From: Sequoia sempervirens
Lineage: Eukaryota > Streptophyta > Pinopsida > Cupressales > Cupressaceae
NCBI GenBank assembly: GCA_007258455.2
Contig: VDFB02321314.1
Span: 1 to 64,000, forward strand
Direction of reading: 5' to 3'
DNA length: 64,000 nt
How positions within the stretch are numbered: position 1 is the stretch's first letter; each line of letters starts with the position of its first letter. The translations under genes and the position numbers were made by a program. This document shows, in pieces, positions 48,714 to 59,000 of the stretch. The notes beneath the pieces are model-generated. The model saw only the letters and a program-made list of their open reading frames with translations. It had not been told where the DNA came from and made no database searches.

Positions 48714-48950
48714 GGGCACCACAGAAAACATCATGGGCGCTACAGAAATCTTTATATGCGCTACAACATCAAGGGTGCTATAGAAAACATCATCGGCGCT
48801 ATAGAATTCCTTGTAGGTGCTATAGGATCAAATGCACTACAAAAAATGTTAAGAGCGCTACAGAATCTATCATATGCGCTATAGGATTAAATGCGCTATA
48901 AAAATTGTTAAGAGCGCTATGGAAATTCTTAAGGGCGCTAAAACACAGTT
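48714..48950 (-). repeat. Array of 59-bp units (21+21+17) in the leader of the antisense ORF
   Basis: Plus-strand unit starts: 48714, 48735, 48756, 48773, 48794, 48815, 48832, 48853, 48874, 48891, 48912, 48933, that is 21, 21, 17 repeated. Each has GCGCTAYAG, the reverse complement of the TGTAGCGC word of the 36287 array. Four 59-bp super-units. Confidence 0.92.
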
Positions 48951-49439
48951 TTCTATAATCAAGACATTGAAAAACGTGCAACAAAAGGAAAATTTTCAAA
49001 AAGTAGGAATTTCACGGGATACATACCGGGGGTCCATAGTGTGCTAGCCGCTGATGTCGTCGAATGCGCTCAAAACGGTGCTGGTGAACGGGAAGTGCCA
49101 TCTTTCTCACTCTAGAGCTCAAAATTTGCAAATTTTACTAGGTTAAAATGGAAAATGACATTTTTAACCTATATAATGGTAAAATTGGAGCATTTTATGA
49201 CATTTTAATAGAGCAGGGGCAATTTTTGACATTAATTTTCATTTTACATCTCTCTAGGTCAGTTTCTTCACATCATTATGTTCAAATGATGAATCGACAT
49301 TTTTAAAATCATAAAATTCAAAAATTCAAAAAAAATTCACAAAAATCAAAATCTTATCAATTCATCGTTTGAGGGGGCATATACCTATCAATATTCGACA
49401 GTTAACATCTAGGGAAAATTTCAAAATTCTTTGAAGCAA

Positions 49440-49473
49440 TGCGTAAAACACATCACTTCAAAGAGGGGCAAAA
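49440..49473 (+). promoter_or_regulatory. Polypurine tract region of element B
   Basis: CAAAGAGGGGCAAAA ends at the right LTR start, the expected plus-strand primer position. Confidence 0.7.
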
Positions 49474-50663
49474 TGTATACACCTAAAAATGGTCACATCG
49501 CATTGTCTGGTAATTAATTAAATATTTTTAATATTTAATTAAATCTCTAAATTCCATCTACGTATAAATAAATTTAAAAATAATTTATTTATATTTGTTC
49601 ATTCTTTCATTTCGATTAAATAAATAAGTTTATTTAATCATCTTTTCTTATTCATTTCTTAATTAATTAAATAAACATTATGATTTATTTATATTAATTA
49701 TCAATAATCTTGACTTGGATATTTTATTCAAATAAAGATTAAATATTCCTCTCTTTTAAATATATTCTTCTAAAATCCTTTCACAATTGAATATTCAAAA
49801 TATTTAATTAAATTCTTCTAATATCAATTTGCAATTAAATATTTCTAAAATATTTAATTAATTCTTCTAAAGTCACATTACAATTAAATATTACAAAATA
49901 TTTAATTAAATCTTCCATAGTGCAAAAATCAAAAATGAAATTCAATAAATGAAATTAAATAAATTTATTTATTTAATTTGGGGATTATCTTCAACACCCG
50001 TGAAACAAACTGCCGAAACAGAAAAATTAAATTCCTCTGTTTCTGTGCAGGCTTGTTCCCGTGGGTTGAAGACAGGCATCCATCCTTCTCTCCAACCTCT
50101 CAACCTCTTCCATCTTCTTCTCAACCTCTCCATCTCTCACCTTTCAATTTTACCAGATAACTTCATAGCCATTGATCCTTGCCAGCCAGGATTTTTCCTG
50201 AGAAAAACTATAAATAAGACTGTCGGGTCCTTCAAATCATATAGAAGCTTTCAGTAGGAAAATCATAGTCAATTTGCATAAGCCTTTTAGCATTCATAGT
50301 GTTCAAGCAGCATAACATAGTATAGAATCATGGCATATCTATTTCATATCATAGCATACTCCATTTACAGCCCCTATGCATAATTCACAGCCCCTGTCCA
50401 TATCCGTCAGCATTTTCACTTCCACCAGCATCTAGGATAGAATTTCCTTTGCATACTCATTTTGCAGACAACCATTTGGAGAAGCTGAGCTTACACAATA
50501 TGAGAGCAGTAGCTTTGAACAAATCTCTAGAGATAGAGAAAGATGGAACGCTTCTGAAGAAATTTCTGTTTTATTTCAATTACATTTTAGCTTTCTTTAG
50601 TTTAAAGTTCTATCAATTGTATGTTTTTTTTTTCAATTTGATTGAATAAATCTAACATACACA
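49474..50663 (+). repeat. 3' LTR of element B
   Basis: TGTATACACC to CATACACA; partner of 34973-36164 at about 97 % identity by eye. Confidence 0.93.
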
Positions 50664-50668
50664 TGATC

Positions 50669-51494
50669 CATCAAACGTAAGGGTCCACAGTTGATCATGA
50701 GTTGGGGTTGATCCTTTGGAGGTTATTGTGGGCATTTGGATAGGATGATCCAGAGGTGGGGTTGCTTGATCTTTTGCATCAGATATAGGGAACGGGTGTT
50801 CAATAGGTTCTTTAGGTACACTTTCCAATTCCTGCATAGCTATATCATATAATCTATGGCTATCCTTCTGACAGTCACTTATGCCTTTGGTTAACCCCTT
50901 GGGTTTTGGTATACTCGTGAGTGCAGGGGTGTCGAACAAACCTTGGAGTTTCTCCTCATCAATATGCTGATTCAGAAATGTGTCTAGGGTAGGTTCAAAT
51001 TGAGAAGGAACTTCCTTTGAAGGTATTTTATCCCTGGTTAACATTATTGCTTCTTTGGCTTCAAATGAGAAGTGATTTGCAACGGTCTCAGGGTGACTTA
51101 AGCTAGTTTCCTCAACTTGGGAAACATGATTTAAAATTTTAATGCAGGGTTGGCAAGTCAATTCAAAATGATTTTGGTAATGCACCCTGCACTAATTAGG
51201 GAGTAGAAGACTCTGTAGATCGGTATCTTCCCCTAAGACCAGCTGATCCTATTGTAGCTTCCTGATCAATACTTGTTGGTTTTCATTAATCATAGAATCA
51301 GGGAACTTTTGTATTGGCAGTTCTTTAGGATCAAGAACAAAAAAGGTTAAAATTTTCTCTCTTTTAGAAACCCCTATCCCAATTTCAAAGTAAGCTACCT
51401 TATTGGGGAAATCATACTCAGTGATGACATGCTTGAGGCGAGGTTCACTTTCAACCCTAATCTGTGTGGGAACTCCCCTCCATGGTAGCCACAT
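50669..51494 (-). pseudogene. Element C linker and start of second RNase H
   Basis: From 51494 the minus strand encodes a linker (WLPWRGVPTQIRVESEPRLK, KIPSKEVPSQFEPTLD, HPFPISDAKDQATPP) ending DQLWTLTFDGS at the insertion point of B. FDGS is the first catalytic Asp of the RNase H whose remainder is at 34506-34967. Confidence 0.75.
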
Positions 51495-51997
51495 ATGTGA
51501 AAAGTCAAGGGAGAGATACCCCCCATACCTTTCATCAAATCTCTGCTCAGCAGCATACCATAAGTCTCAGGAATGTCTGCCAATTGAACATCTATATTGG
51601 TTTGAATTGTATGGTCTGACCCTACTTGCACATGTATGTTTCTCAACTCTCCCACTACCTTAACCTCTGTCTTTTCAAGTTGGATGACCTTCTTGTTTGT
51701 TTGGACAAGGTTCAATCCCAATTTCTTGCATATAGAAAATGGCATAGCATTGCCAGAAGCCCCTGAATCTAATAGACAATTATGTAGGTTTTTCCCACAA
51801 ATTCTTAAACTTAAAAGAAATGGTGGAGTACCTACCTTGCTTCTGTACAAGTTTGCGTTCATGTCTGTAGCAGGTGCCACCTTGTTCTTTTCTTTTGATT
51901 TATCAGCTTGCTCCAAAGCTTTCAACACTATCTCCCATTGGGCACAGCACCACTTTAGGATGTCGAAGTATGACAAAGAGGTTTTATGTTTCTGCAT
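51395..51997 (-). pseudogene. Element C protease
   Basis: An open frame of 200 codons holds FLLSLRICGKNLHNCLLDSG with the active-site LLDSGASGNAMP, then VQLADIPETYGMLLSRDLMK, the usual ILG-type second half. It is in a different frame from gag and linker, so a frameshift, natural or mutational, separates them. Function as aspartic protease is well supported by motif; the domain itself is intact. Confidence 0.85.
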
Positions 51998-52019
51998 CTC
52001 AGAAACAATATCAAATTAT

Positions 52020-53910
52020 GTATTATAACTTGCATTACTTTTGACAACCCCAAGTGAATTACCTCTATTATGGAATTCAGGTGGACCTTTTGGTGGAGGA
52101 TGATTGTTATCAGCACTTTGATTCGGAGGCACCATGTGATTAGGTGGTGTTGATGTGGTAAATAGACCCTTATTCTGATTTCCTAGGAAGTGTCCTCCCT
52201 TTGTCTAAAAAGCTTGGGTGTCATACATATCTTCCTCTGGTTCATTCTCATCTTTCCTTGGGAATGAAGGTTCTTCCTCGAAGAAGTCATAAGTCATTGT
52301 TGTATCTACTGAGTCACCTCCTTTGTTTGAATGTTTGGGCATCTTCTTGTGCCATCTTGACCATCTTTTCCATTTCAGGGCAGTTTACCTCAGAATGGGT
52401 TGCAGTATCATGCAGCCTGCACCAGTTAGTCATAAAATTGAGGTCAGCCACATTTGCAGTATGTGACCTCTCCTCATTAGCTTGATAGTTATGATAAACT
52501 CCACCATTGTTTGGCCCTATATTCCATTGTCAGTTGTTATTTGGCCTCTGGTTATATCCTCTATTTTGATTTTGATAACCTTGGTTAAGGGAGTTTTGGC
52601 CTTGATAACCCCTCTGGCTGTGATTGTTGTTATTTTGATAAGTACCTTGATTGTTGTTGTTTTGATTAGGGTAGTTACCTTGGTTTTGGGAGGGGTTCAA
52701 TCAAAGCTGAGCCATGTCATTTGTGACTTGGGACAGTGTTTTCTTTAAGGTCTCTACCTCATTTGTGAGTTGAACTGTCTTTTCACTTTCAACACTCTTA
52801 GCAATAGGTGGCTGACCACCATGGTTTGGTGTTCCAATTTGGTTATGATGACCATGGGTACTTTGAGGAACCTGTGATTGTTGAAAGAAGTTAGGAGTTC
52901 CATTAGCAAAGAATGGAATAGGTGGTTGAGTTTGCAATTCAGACATAGGACCATAATGGGAAGGAGACATCCCTAGGACAGTATTGAATAAAGGGGTTGG
53001 GCTATGCATCTGATACCCCATTGAAGGAAAACCCCCTCCCAAAATTCCTTGTTGAGAACTAATTTGTTGTTGCAGCTTGATAGCTAGATGATAAACTTTA
53101 GATAGGGAATCAATGTCTGTGGGCTGATAAGTCCTTTGTAGGAACAAGCCAAGTAAAGGGTCTATAACCCTAAAGTATGCTTGAATGGCACTATTTTCAG
53201 TAATTAGATAGGGGTCTTGCAGTCTCCTATACATTCGTTGAAACCTGGTATTGAATAAAGACAAGGATTCACCTGGCTCCTTCCTGATGGTAGCGAATTG
53301 GTGGTACAAAAGGGTTGGATCCACATAAACCCTGAACTGATCGATGAAAGCATTCTCCAAGTGTGTCCAGGTCAGAATGGAACCTTGTGGAAGATTAAGA
53401 TACCAGTTGTACGCCATGTCTCCTAAGGAATAAGGGAACAACCTACAAACTACATCATGGTGAGCTATCTGAGCTCTGGTACAAGCCTCCTTAAAAGCTT
53501 GTATGTACTCTTCAACACTCCTTGATTCGCCATGAATGTATTTGGGAAAGAATTTCTCAGGATTCTTAGGCATATCGTGAAAACCTCCTGGAATAGTCCC
53601 TAATGGAGAGGGATTATTATAAAAAAATGCCATTGATAGCAATGGTGGTGGTTGAGCCAGCTGTTGGGTGGGTCGAACCAGCTGTGGTGGCACTTGAGAT
53701 GGATTCAATGGTGGATTGATGGGTACCCACTGGGGTATAGGTGAAAAGCCTAGTGGAGTGAGCGGGGTTGACAAGGGTGGTATGATGGTTGAGCCAGTCT
53801 TATGACTCTTGTGTCTTATTGGGGTCTTAATTTATATCAAAGGTGGTGGATTTTCAAGTAATCGAAGAACTCTATGGGACCTTTCTGGTGAGAAAAACCT
53901 AGTATTATCT
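52020..53910 (-). pseudogene. Element C gag
   Basis: The best part, 53774-52701, is open for 357 codons: Pro-rich N-terminus (PLTPLGFSPIPQWV), capsid core (FFPKYIHGESRSVEEYIQAF, CRLFPYSLGDMAYNWYLNLP, FRVYVDPTLLYHQFATIRKE, SLSLFNTRFQRMYRRLQDPY) and a Gln-rich tail. The frame extends upstream to about 53900 through one stop. Beyond 52700 an Asn/Gln/Gly-rich linker with stops leads to a zinc knuckle CRLHDTATHSEVNCPEM near 52400. Gag packages element RNA. Confidence 0.85.
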
Positions 53911-53924
53911 AGCTTGCCCTTCTA

Positions 53925-53943
53925 GGCCCTCCTTCTAGCGCCA
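53925..53943 (-). promoter_or_regulatory. Primer-binding site of element C, tRNA-Asn type
   Basis: Minus-strand TGGCGCTAGAAGGAGGGCC, 6 nt inside the 5' LTR, appears fully complementary to the 3' end of plant tRNA-Asn plus CCA (from memory). Confidence 0.8.
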
Positions 53944-53949
53944 GTTCTC

Positions 53950-56900
53950 TATTGATAGTCCAAGTGGCACAGCAGCAGTTAAATAGAATATTACTATCAT
54001 GTTCTCCTGAAAGAGATAGATGATCACATGGATATCTTAGCTCCCAAGGTCTTTGTAATTGGTTCTCGACTGTGCTAATTTCACTTAGTGATTGATGTGA
54101 ACTATAATGTTCAAGGGGCCTGCTGGTGTTGAGCTTCTAGATTGTTCTAGGATCAAGCATAAATTCAAACCTATTTTATCTGGGGTTTTAAAGAAATAGA
54201 AAAAGATAGATCAAAGCTTGGAACTAAAAAGAATAATAATTCATCCAACTTAACCAAACTTGTTACCTTTCAAAGAATTGCTAACTGAAACTGGAGAACA
54301 AAATCAACTTGTGATTCACACGCAGCTTCATTCATTCACAGTGTTAATTTTAACAATAGATTGTAAATCACTATTTAAACAAAACTTCTTTCCTTGAAAT
54401 CTTTTCAAATCAAATGATTAACCCAAGATGAACACCATTCTGGAACACAATATGAAATAGATCTTATATCTGGTTGCTTCTACTGTTAATGCAACAGATA
54501 AGCAATGTTTACAAATCTGGAACAATCACCAATGTATAGAAAACCTATGTCTTTAGATTGTTTCCATCTATACTAAGAAAACCAGAAGTATACATTATTG
54601 TCTATGTTGGATCTAACTCCTATTCTATTGCTATTCTTAAACTTTTCTCTACTACTACTTAGAAGATTACTACTGTTCTTAAAATCTATATCTCTATGTC
54701 TCCCCCCCTTTACAAAGAGGCAAAAATGCCATATATACAGGATGTGCCCAAAAGAATGCATTGGCCCCCTATTTTTAGGGTTTACAAAATATCTGCTAGT
54801 TGCAGGAGGGTCGGTCATCAGATCTTTTGGATAAAGTTGATTCTGCATTAAATGTGTATCGATGTTGTCCATGTTGGTGAAGGATTGTTCCGGGGGTGAT
54901 CTCAGATCTTTTGCAGCTACAACATTAACTTCATGCCTTCGTGTCCATCTTCGAACTCCTTTGTAGAGCTACCTTGAATGCTCCAAAGTATTACCATTAA
55001 TAACGATCTACCTTTTTTCTGCCAGTAGACCCCAGTTGTTCTTGAGACTTGTGGTTGTTTCTTTCTTTTGGCCCCCTTCCTGCTCTAGACCTTTTTGCAC
55101 GTTGACCATCTCTGGAAGCAACATCTGGCCTCCCTTTAGATCTGAACACCATCGTTCCAGAGCTGATCCATTGCTTTTGATCTCAGAATGAGTCCATGTC
55201 ATTTGCATTCTATTGATCTTCTTCATAGGGGTAGTCAATTAGTCAAAGGGCCAATGGGCCACTCCTTTAGCTTCTTCTGATTGGTGGAACATAGGCCATG
55301 CAAGATTCTTGGGTGGTCAAAGGTCATTTGAATGGAATCACATGTCGGTGAGACACTAATCGTGTCTCCCTGATGTAATTATACCTCATAGCAGCCATCG
55401 ACGTAGCATAAGACGGTCGACAAGACCTCACATCGAGCTGTGCAAGTCATATCAATACCACAAAAACCATCAGCAAGACAGTTGTTATTGGTCAGAAGTC
55501 ACAGCAAGTTCCATCTGTCACACAGATATCCCTTTTCTATTTGCAAATCCATCACTATCGGCAAGACTGTATTCCCTCAGCAAGACCCCACATCGAGCCT
55601 CTCTTCCTTTAGTGAGCACACCCGTCTCAGGGAGACTCCTTCGTGTCGGGAAGACCTCACCCTGAACTCATGCCCTGTCACTGAGACATCTCTGGGTCAA
55701 CGAGACCTTTCATCGAGCGCATTCCACTACACCGAAGGGAGAAAACATATCGGCGAGACCACCGCTAGTCGGTATGACCTTATGTCGAACCCCTCCATTC
55801 TCCCCGAGCTCATTCTATATCGGTGAGACCCTATTGGGTCGGCAGGACCTCATAGCGAAGCTGGCCTATTTTGGCAATGAACTCATTTTAGTCAAGAAGA
55901 CCTTGATTGGTTGGCAAGACCTTTCACCGAAACCACAACTCTTTCAGTGACACCATCGCACTCAGGAAGACATCTCCCCGAGCCCTAATCATCTGCTCGG
56001 AGCTTCTCCGAGCTCACTCTTATTCCCTAAGCTCGAGCCCCTTTTACTTTGGCAAGACACCATGTCAAGTTAGTGAGACATTTTTCCGCGTTCAAGTTCT
56101 TTCAGCGAGCTCATCTCACCTCGATGAGATTCCATCCTGTCGATAAGAGGTCGTAGCAATATCGTGCCATGTCGGCAAGACTCTCTGTGGTCAGGGAGAC
56201 CTTATGCCGAAAGTAAACCACTCTCCCTGAACTCAAAGTTGTTCCACTTTAGTAAGAGTCCACCGGGTCAATGAGACATCTTGCCGAATCCACCCCACTA
56301 TCGCTGAGACTTCCATTTGTTGGGAAGACTTCTCCCCGAACCCAAATCCTTTCATCGAGACCAGCAACCATCGGCGAGACCTTTCGCCAAAGACACTCTA
56401 TTTCGCTGAGACATCTCACAATCGTCTAGACATCACACCGAAGAGAGAACCTTTCGGTGAGACCTTTACCATTTGGCCAAACTTCATGGCGAATACATCT
56501 TTCTCCCCAAAGGCACAACCTGTCAGGGAGACACTACTTAGTCGCTAAGACCTCATAGCAATGATACCTCCTTTCATTGAGAGATCATTTTACTTTGGGT
56601 AGACCTTGCTTGGTCGGCGAGACTTCATGCCGACGCCACCCCCTTGTCGCTGAGACATCACTCCGATTGGCGAGACACATAGAAACTAATAGCAACTGAA
56701 ATGTCTCAGCGACCCTTTGCATTTCAAATGAACAGAACCAAACTGCCAGTTGGCAAGACAACAGGAGGGTCTCAATGACTTTTTACTTGAGGAGTTTTAT
56801 GCTGAATGGGACTGAGGCATGCTTTATAGCTAACTTCCTTGAGAGATATCTTCAGATGAGTGATTCAATCCTATAAAACAAATGCCTCAGTTAGTCCTTA

Positions 56901-57146
56901 GAGCATATAAAATACATTATCATAAAATACACTATTTCTTATGATTATTTCATTCAATTTTTTCAAGAAGAAAACTAACTCAAGGTGAGACAGAACCAAA
57001 ATCTGATAAAACAAAATACAGACCCACGAGGAAAACAAAATAAATTCCCAAGACCAGAGCCAATAAACAAAGGCAACGAAAGAAAAAAGAGAAGGGGGAC
57101 CCATTTTGTTTTAGAATAAAATGGGGTGGTTATGCAAGGCATAACA
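53950..57146 (-). repeat. 5' LTR of element C (right), 3197 bp
   Basis: Partner of 27281-30471. Contains the second copy of the GAGACC array (about 55345-56720). Confidence 0.92.
55345..56720. repeat. Degenerate higher-order tandem array in the right LTR of C
   Basis: GAC positions 55685, 55704, 55757, 55776, 55827 and 55846 reproduce the 19/53/19/51/19 spacing of the left LTR. Unit order is collinear with the left copy, so no units were gained or lost after insertion. Several CpG kept here are TpG or CpA on the left, and the reverse. Confidence 0.88.
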
Positions 57147-57151
57147 ATTTG
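57147..57151. repeat. Target-site duplication of element C (ATTTG), right copy
   Basis: Matches 27276-27280. Confidence 0.85.
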
Positions 57152-57204
57152 TTATCAATTGTGAGATCTCAGTTGGTGTTTGTATGTCTACCATTGGGGT
57201 TATA

Positions 57205-59000
57205 TTGAATTTTTGGTTGAGGGTTGAAAGTAGCTCCCTACAAGGTTAGTTTAGCTCTACGAGTGGTAACGGTGCATTCTAAATTTTTATTGATGGTAAT
57301 GGTAGCAACTTGGTTATCAAAGGCCCAAATGTGATTGAAGATATAGTCATATGTGACATTGGTGTAATTGGCATTGTTATTGGTATTGTTCCTTGGACCA
57401 GAGGCTTTTCCTTTTCCACGGTCTTGTAGGGGAGCCTTGAATATGGTATGGTCAGCATTTTTTTTACCTTGTGAATTATCCACTGATATGTCACCTTGTT
57501 TAATAAGGTATTGGATATGGTTCTTAAGTGTCCAACATGATGATGTTTTATTCCCCTTGGTGTGATGGTACTCACAATATTCATTGTCATTCCACCAATT
57601 TGGTTTGTCTAATGTTGGTTTGTATGGTTTGATGTTTGGAAGTTTAATGACATTTGATTGTAGGATTTTCTTCAAGAAAAACTCAATGGGTTCCCCTAAG
57701 GGTGTGTATGTTCATTTAGGCATGTTTGTTCATGGGGGACCTTTACATTGTTGATTGTTTTGGATCACATTGGTTGCTTGGTCATGACTTAGTGTTGGAT
57801 TATTTTGTGTAGAAGGATCTTTAAGATGAATGGTGAGGTGATCTTGGTTAATCACTTTGGCATCAACAACCCCATCATTTGTGACATTTTTGTTTCTAGA
57901 CCAGAATTTTCCTTTGTCATTAAGAGCGTTTTGATTTTCTTTGAATATTTTGACAAGTCCTTTTGCCACAAGGGATTTCTCAATAAAGACACCTTTCTCA
58001 ATGACATCCTCAAATGTGGTACAACATTGGATTTGTAGTTGAATCATCAATTCTATGTTGATATTTTCAATAAAAATGGGAACCAACTATTTTCTGGTAT
58101 GTGACAAGGACATTTGCTAGAAATGCTATTCCATTGATAAAATGATGTAAGTGAGTTTCCTTTTTGTTTGGTTGTCCACAATTTCGCTAGGGTCATGTCA
58201 CTTTCAATATTATAGGAAAAGTGTACAATAAACTTGTTAGCTATTTCATTCCATGTCTACATCCCAGGAGGAAGGTGTGTGAACCACTCTAGAGCATACC
58301 CCAAAAGGCTATATGGAAATAATCTCATCAAGTATGTAGGCTCATAGGAAATTTCCATACATACAATGTTAAACTCTCTTAGGTTTTCTACAGGATCTCC
58401 TTTCCCCTTATACTTGTTAAATCTTGGAATGTTAAAGTGTGGTGGGAAAGGTGGCATGTATATGATCCTATCAGAGGGATAAGGACATGTGCATTTGTTG
58501 CACTAAAGTTTCCATGGTTGATGATGGTATGTTTTCTTGACTTTGCATGAGGGCGTTGGTGTTGGTGTCAAGTGTATTGGGATGGTTGTACAACAAGTTT
58601 TGTTTTTGAAATTTGGATGTAAGTGTTGCATTTGGATCGGTGTTTTGTTGCAAAGGGTTTTGATTGCCTTGTTGGTAGTGAAGTGTGAACATGGTATTGA
58701 TATCGGTATTGGTTTGATGTTGAGGTATGAAGTCGGTGTTTGAGTGACATGTTGTTGTGATGGAGGTTGATTGGTGTGATGGAATTGGGGGAGTAAATTT
58801 GGTGTTCAGAGTGACATGTTGTGATGGGGGTTGATTGGTGTTCATGTTTGACCCAAATAGACATATTGGTGTTTGGTGTAGTGTTGGTTGTTTGGGCTGG
58901 CACTCTTGATGTGGAAATTTGGACCCTTCTTATCTTGTGTGGGGGATTTTGATCTTTGTGCTGGTTGATGGTGTGGTGTTTTGAGTGTATGTTGTACCAA
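57205..59000 (-). pseudogene. Element D gag, with stops and frameshifts
   Basis: N-terminal Thr/Gln/His-rich part from ATG 58845 (MNTNQPPSQHVTLNTK); capsid part at 58457-58257 in another frame (PPHFNIPRFNKYKGKGDPVE, YLMRLFPYSLLGYALEWF); C-terminal part at 58086-57730 (CTTFEDVIEKGVFIEKSLVA); zinc knuckle CEYHHTKGNKTSSC near 57590-57545. The same blocks in the same order occur in the gag of element B. At least two frame changes and several stops. Confidence 0.85.

Larger units (their letters stand above)
34973..50663 (+). mobile_element. Element B: Tat-like Ty3/gypsy retrotransposon with antisense extra ORF, 15.7 kb
   Basis: LTRs of 1192 and 1190 bp; by eye about 35 differences, nearly all transitions. 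Plus-strand order: LTR, primer site, 21-bp array, long leader with a small basic ORF, gag, protease, G-patch-like segment, RT, first RNase H, second RNase H, integrase, spacer. On the opposite strand follows a plant-mobile-domain ORF with its own array-bearing leader next to the right LTR. Gag-pol is one frame broken by stops and one deletion. It inserted into the RNase H gene of element C. Confidence 0.92.
27281..57146 (-). mobile_element. Element C: Ty3/gypsy retrotransposon with 3.2-kb LTRs, split by element B
   Basis: Perfect duplications ATTTG at 27276-27280 and 57147-57151 bound it. LTRs are 27281-30471 and 53950-57146. Without the nested element B the copy is about 14.2 kb. Minus-strand order: LTR, tRNA-Asn primer site, gag, protease, a second (aRNH-type) RNase H, RT, first RNase H, integrase, about 1.1 kb of non-coding sequence, LTR. 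RNase H before RT is unusual. Short aligned stretches of the LTRs differ at about 10 %, mostly transitions. The right-hand LTR start reads TATTGATAG where the left reads TGTTGATGG, so one terminal G is mutated. The integrase frame is still fully open for 359 codons; other regions have stops. Confidence 0.9.

Noticed and set aside
48714..48950. CRISPR-like array
   Set aside because: No constant repeat with variable spacers; units diverge throughout, and the context is a plant retroelement.
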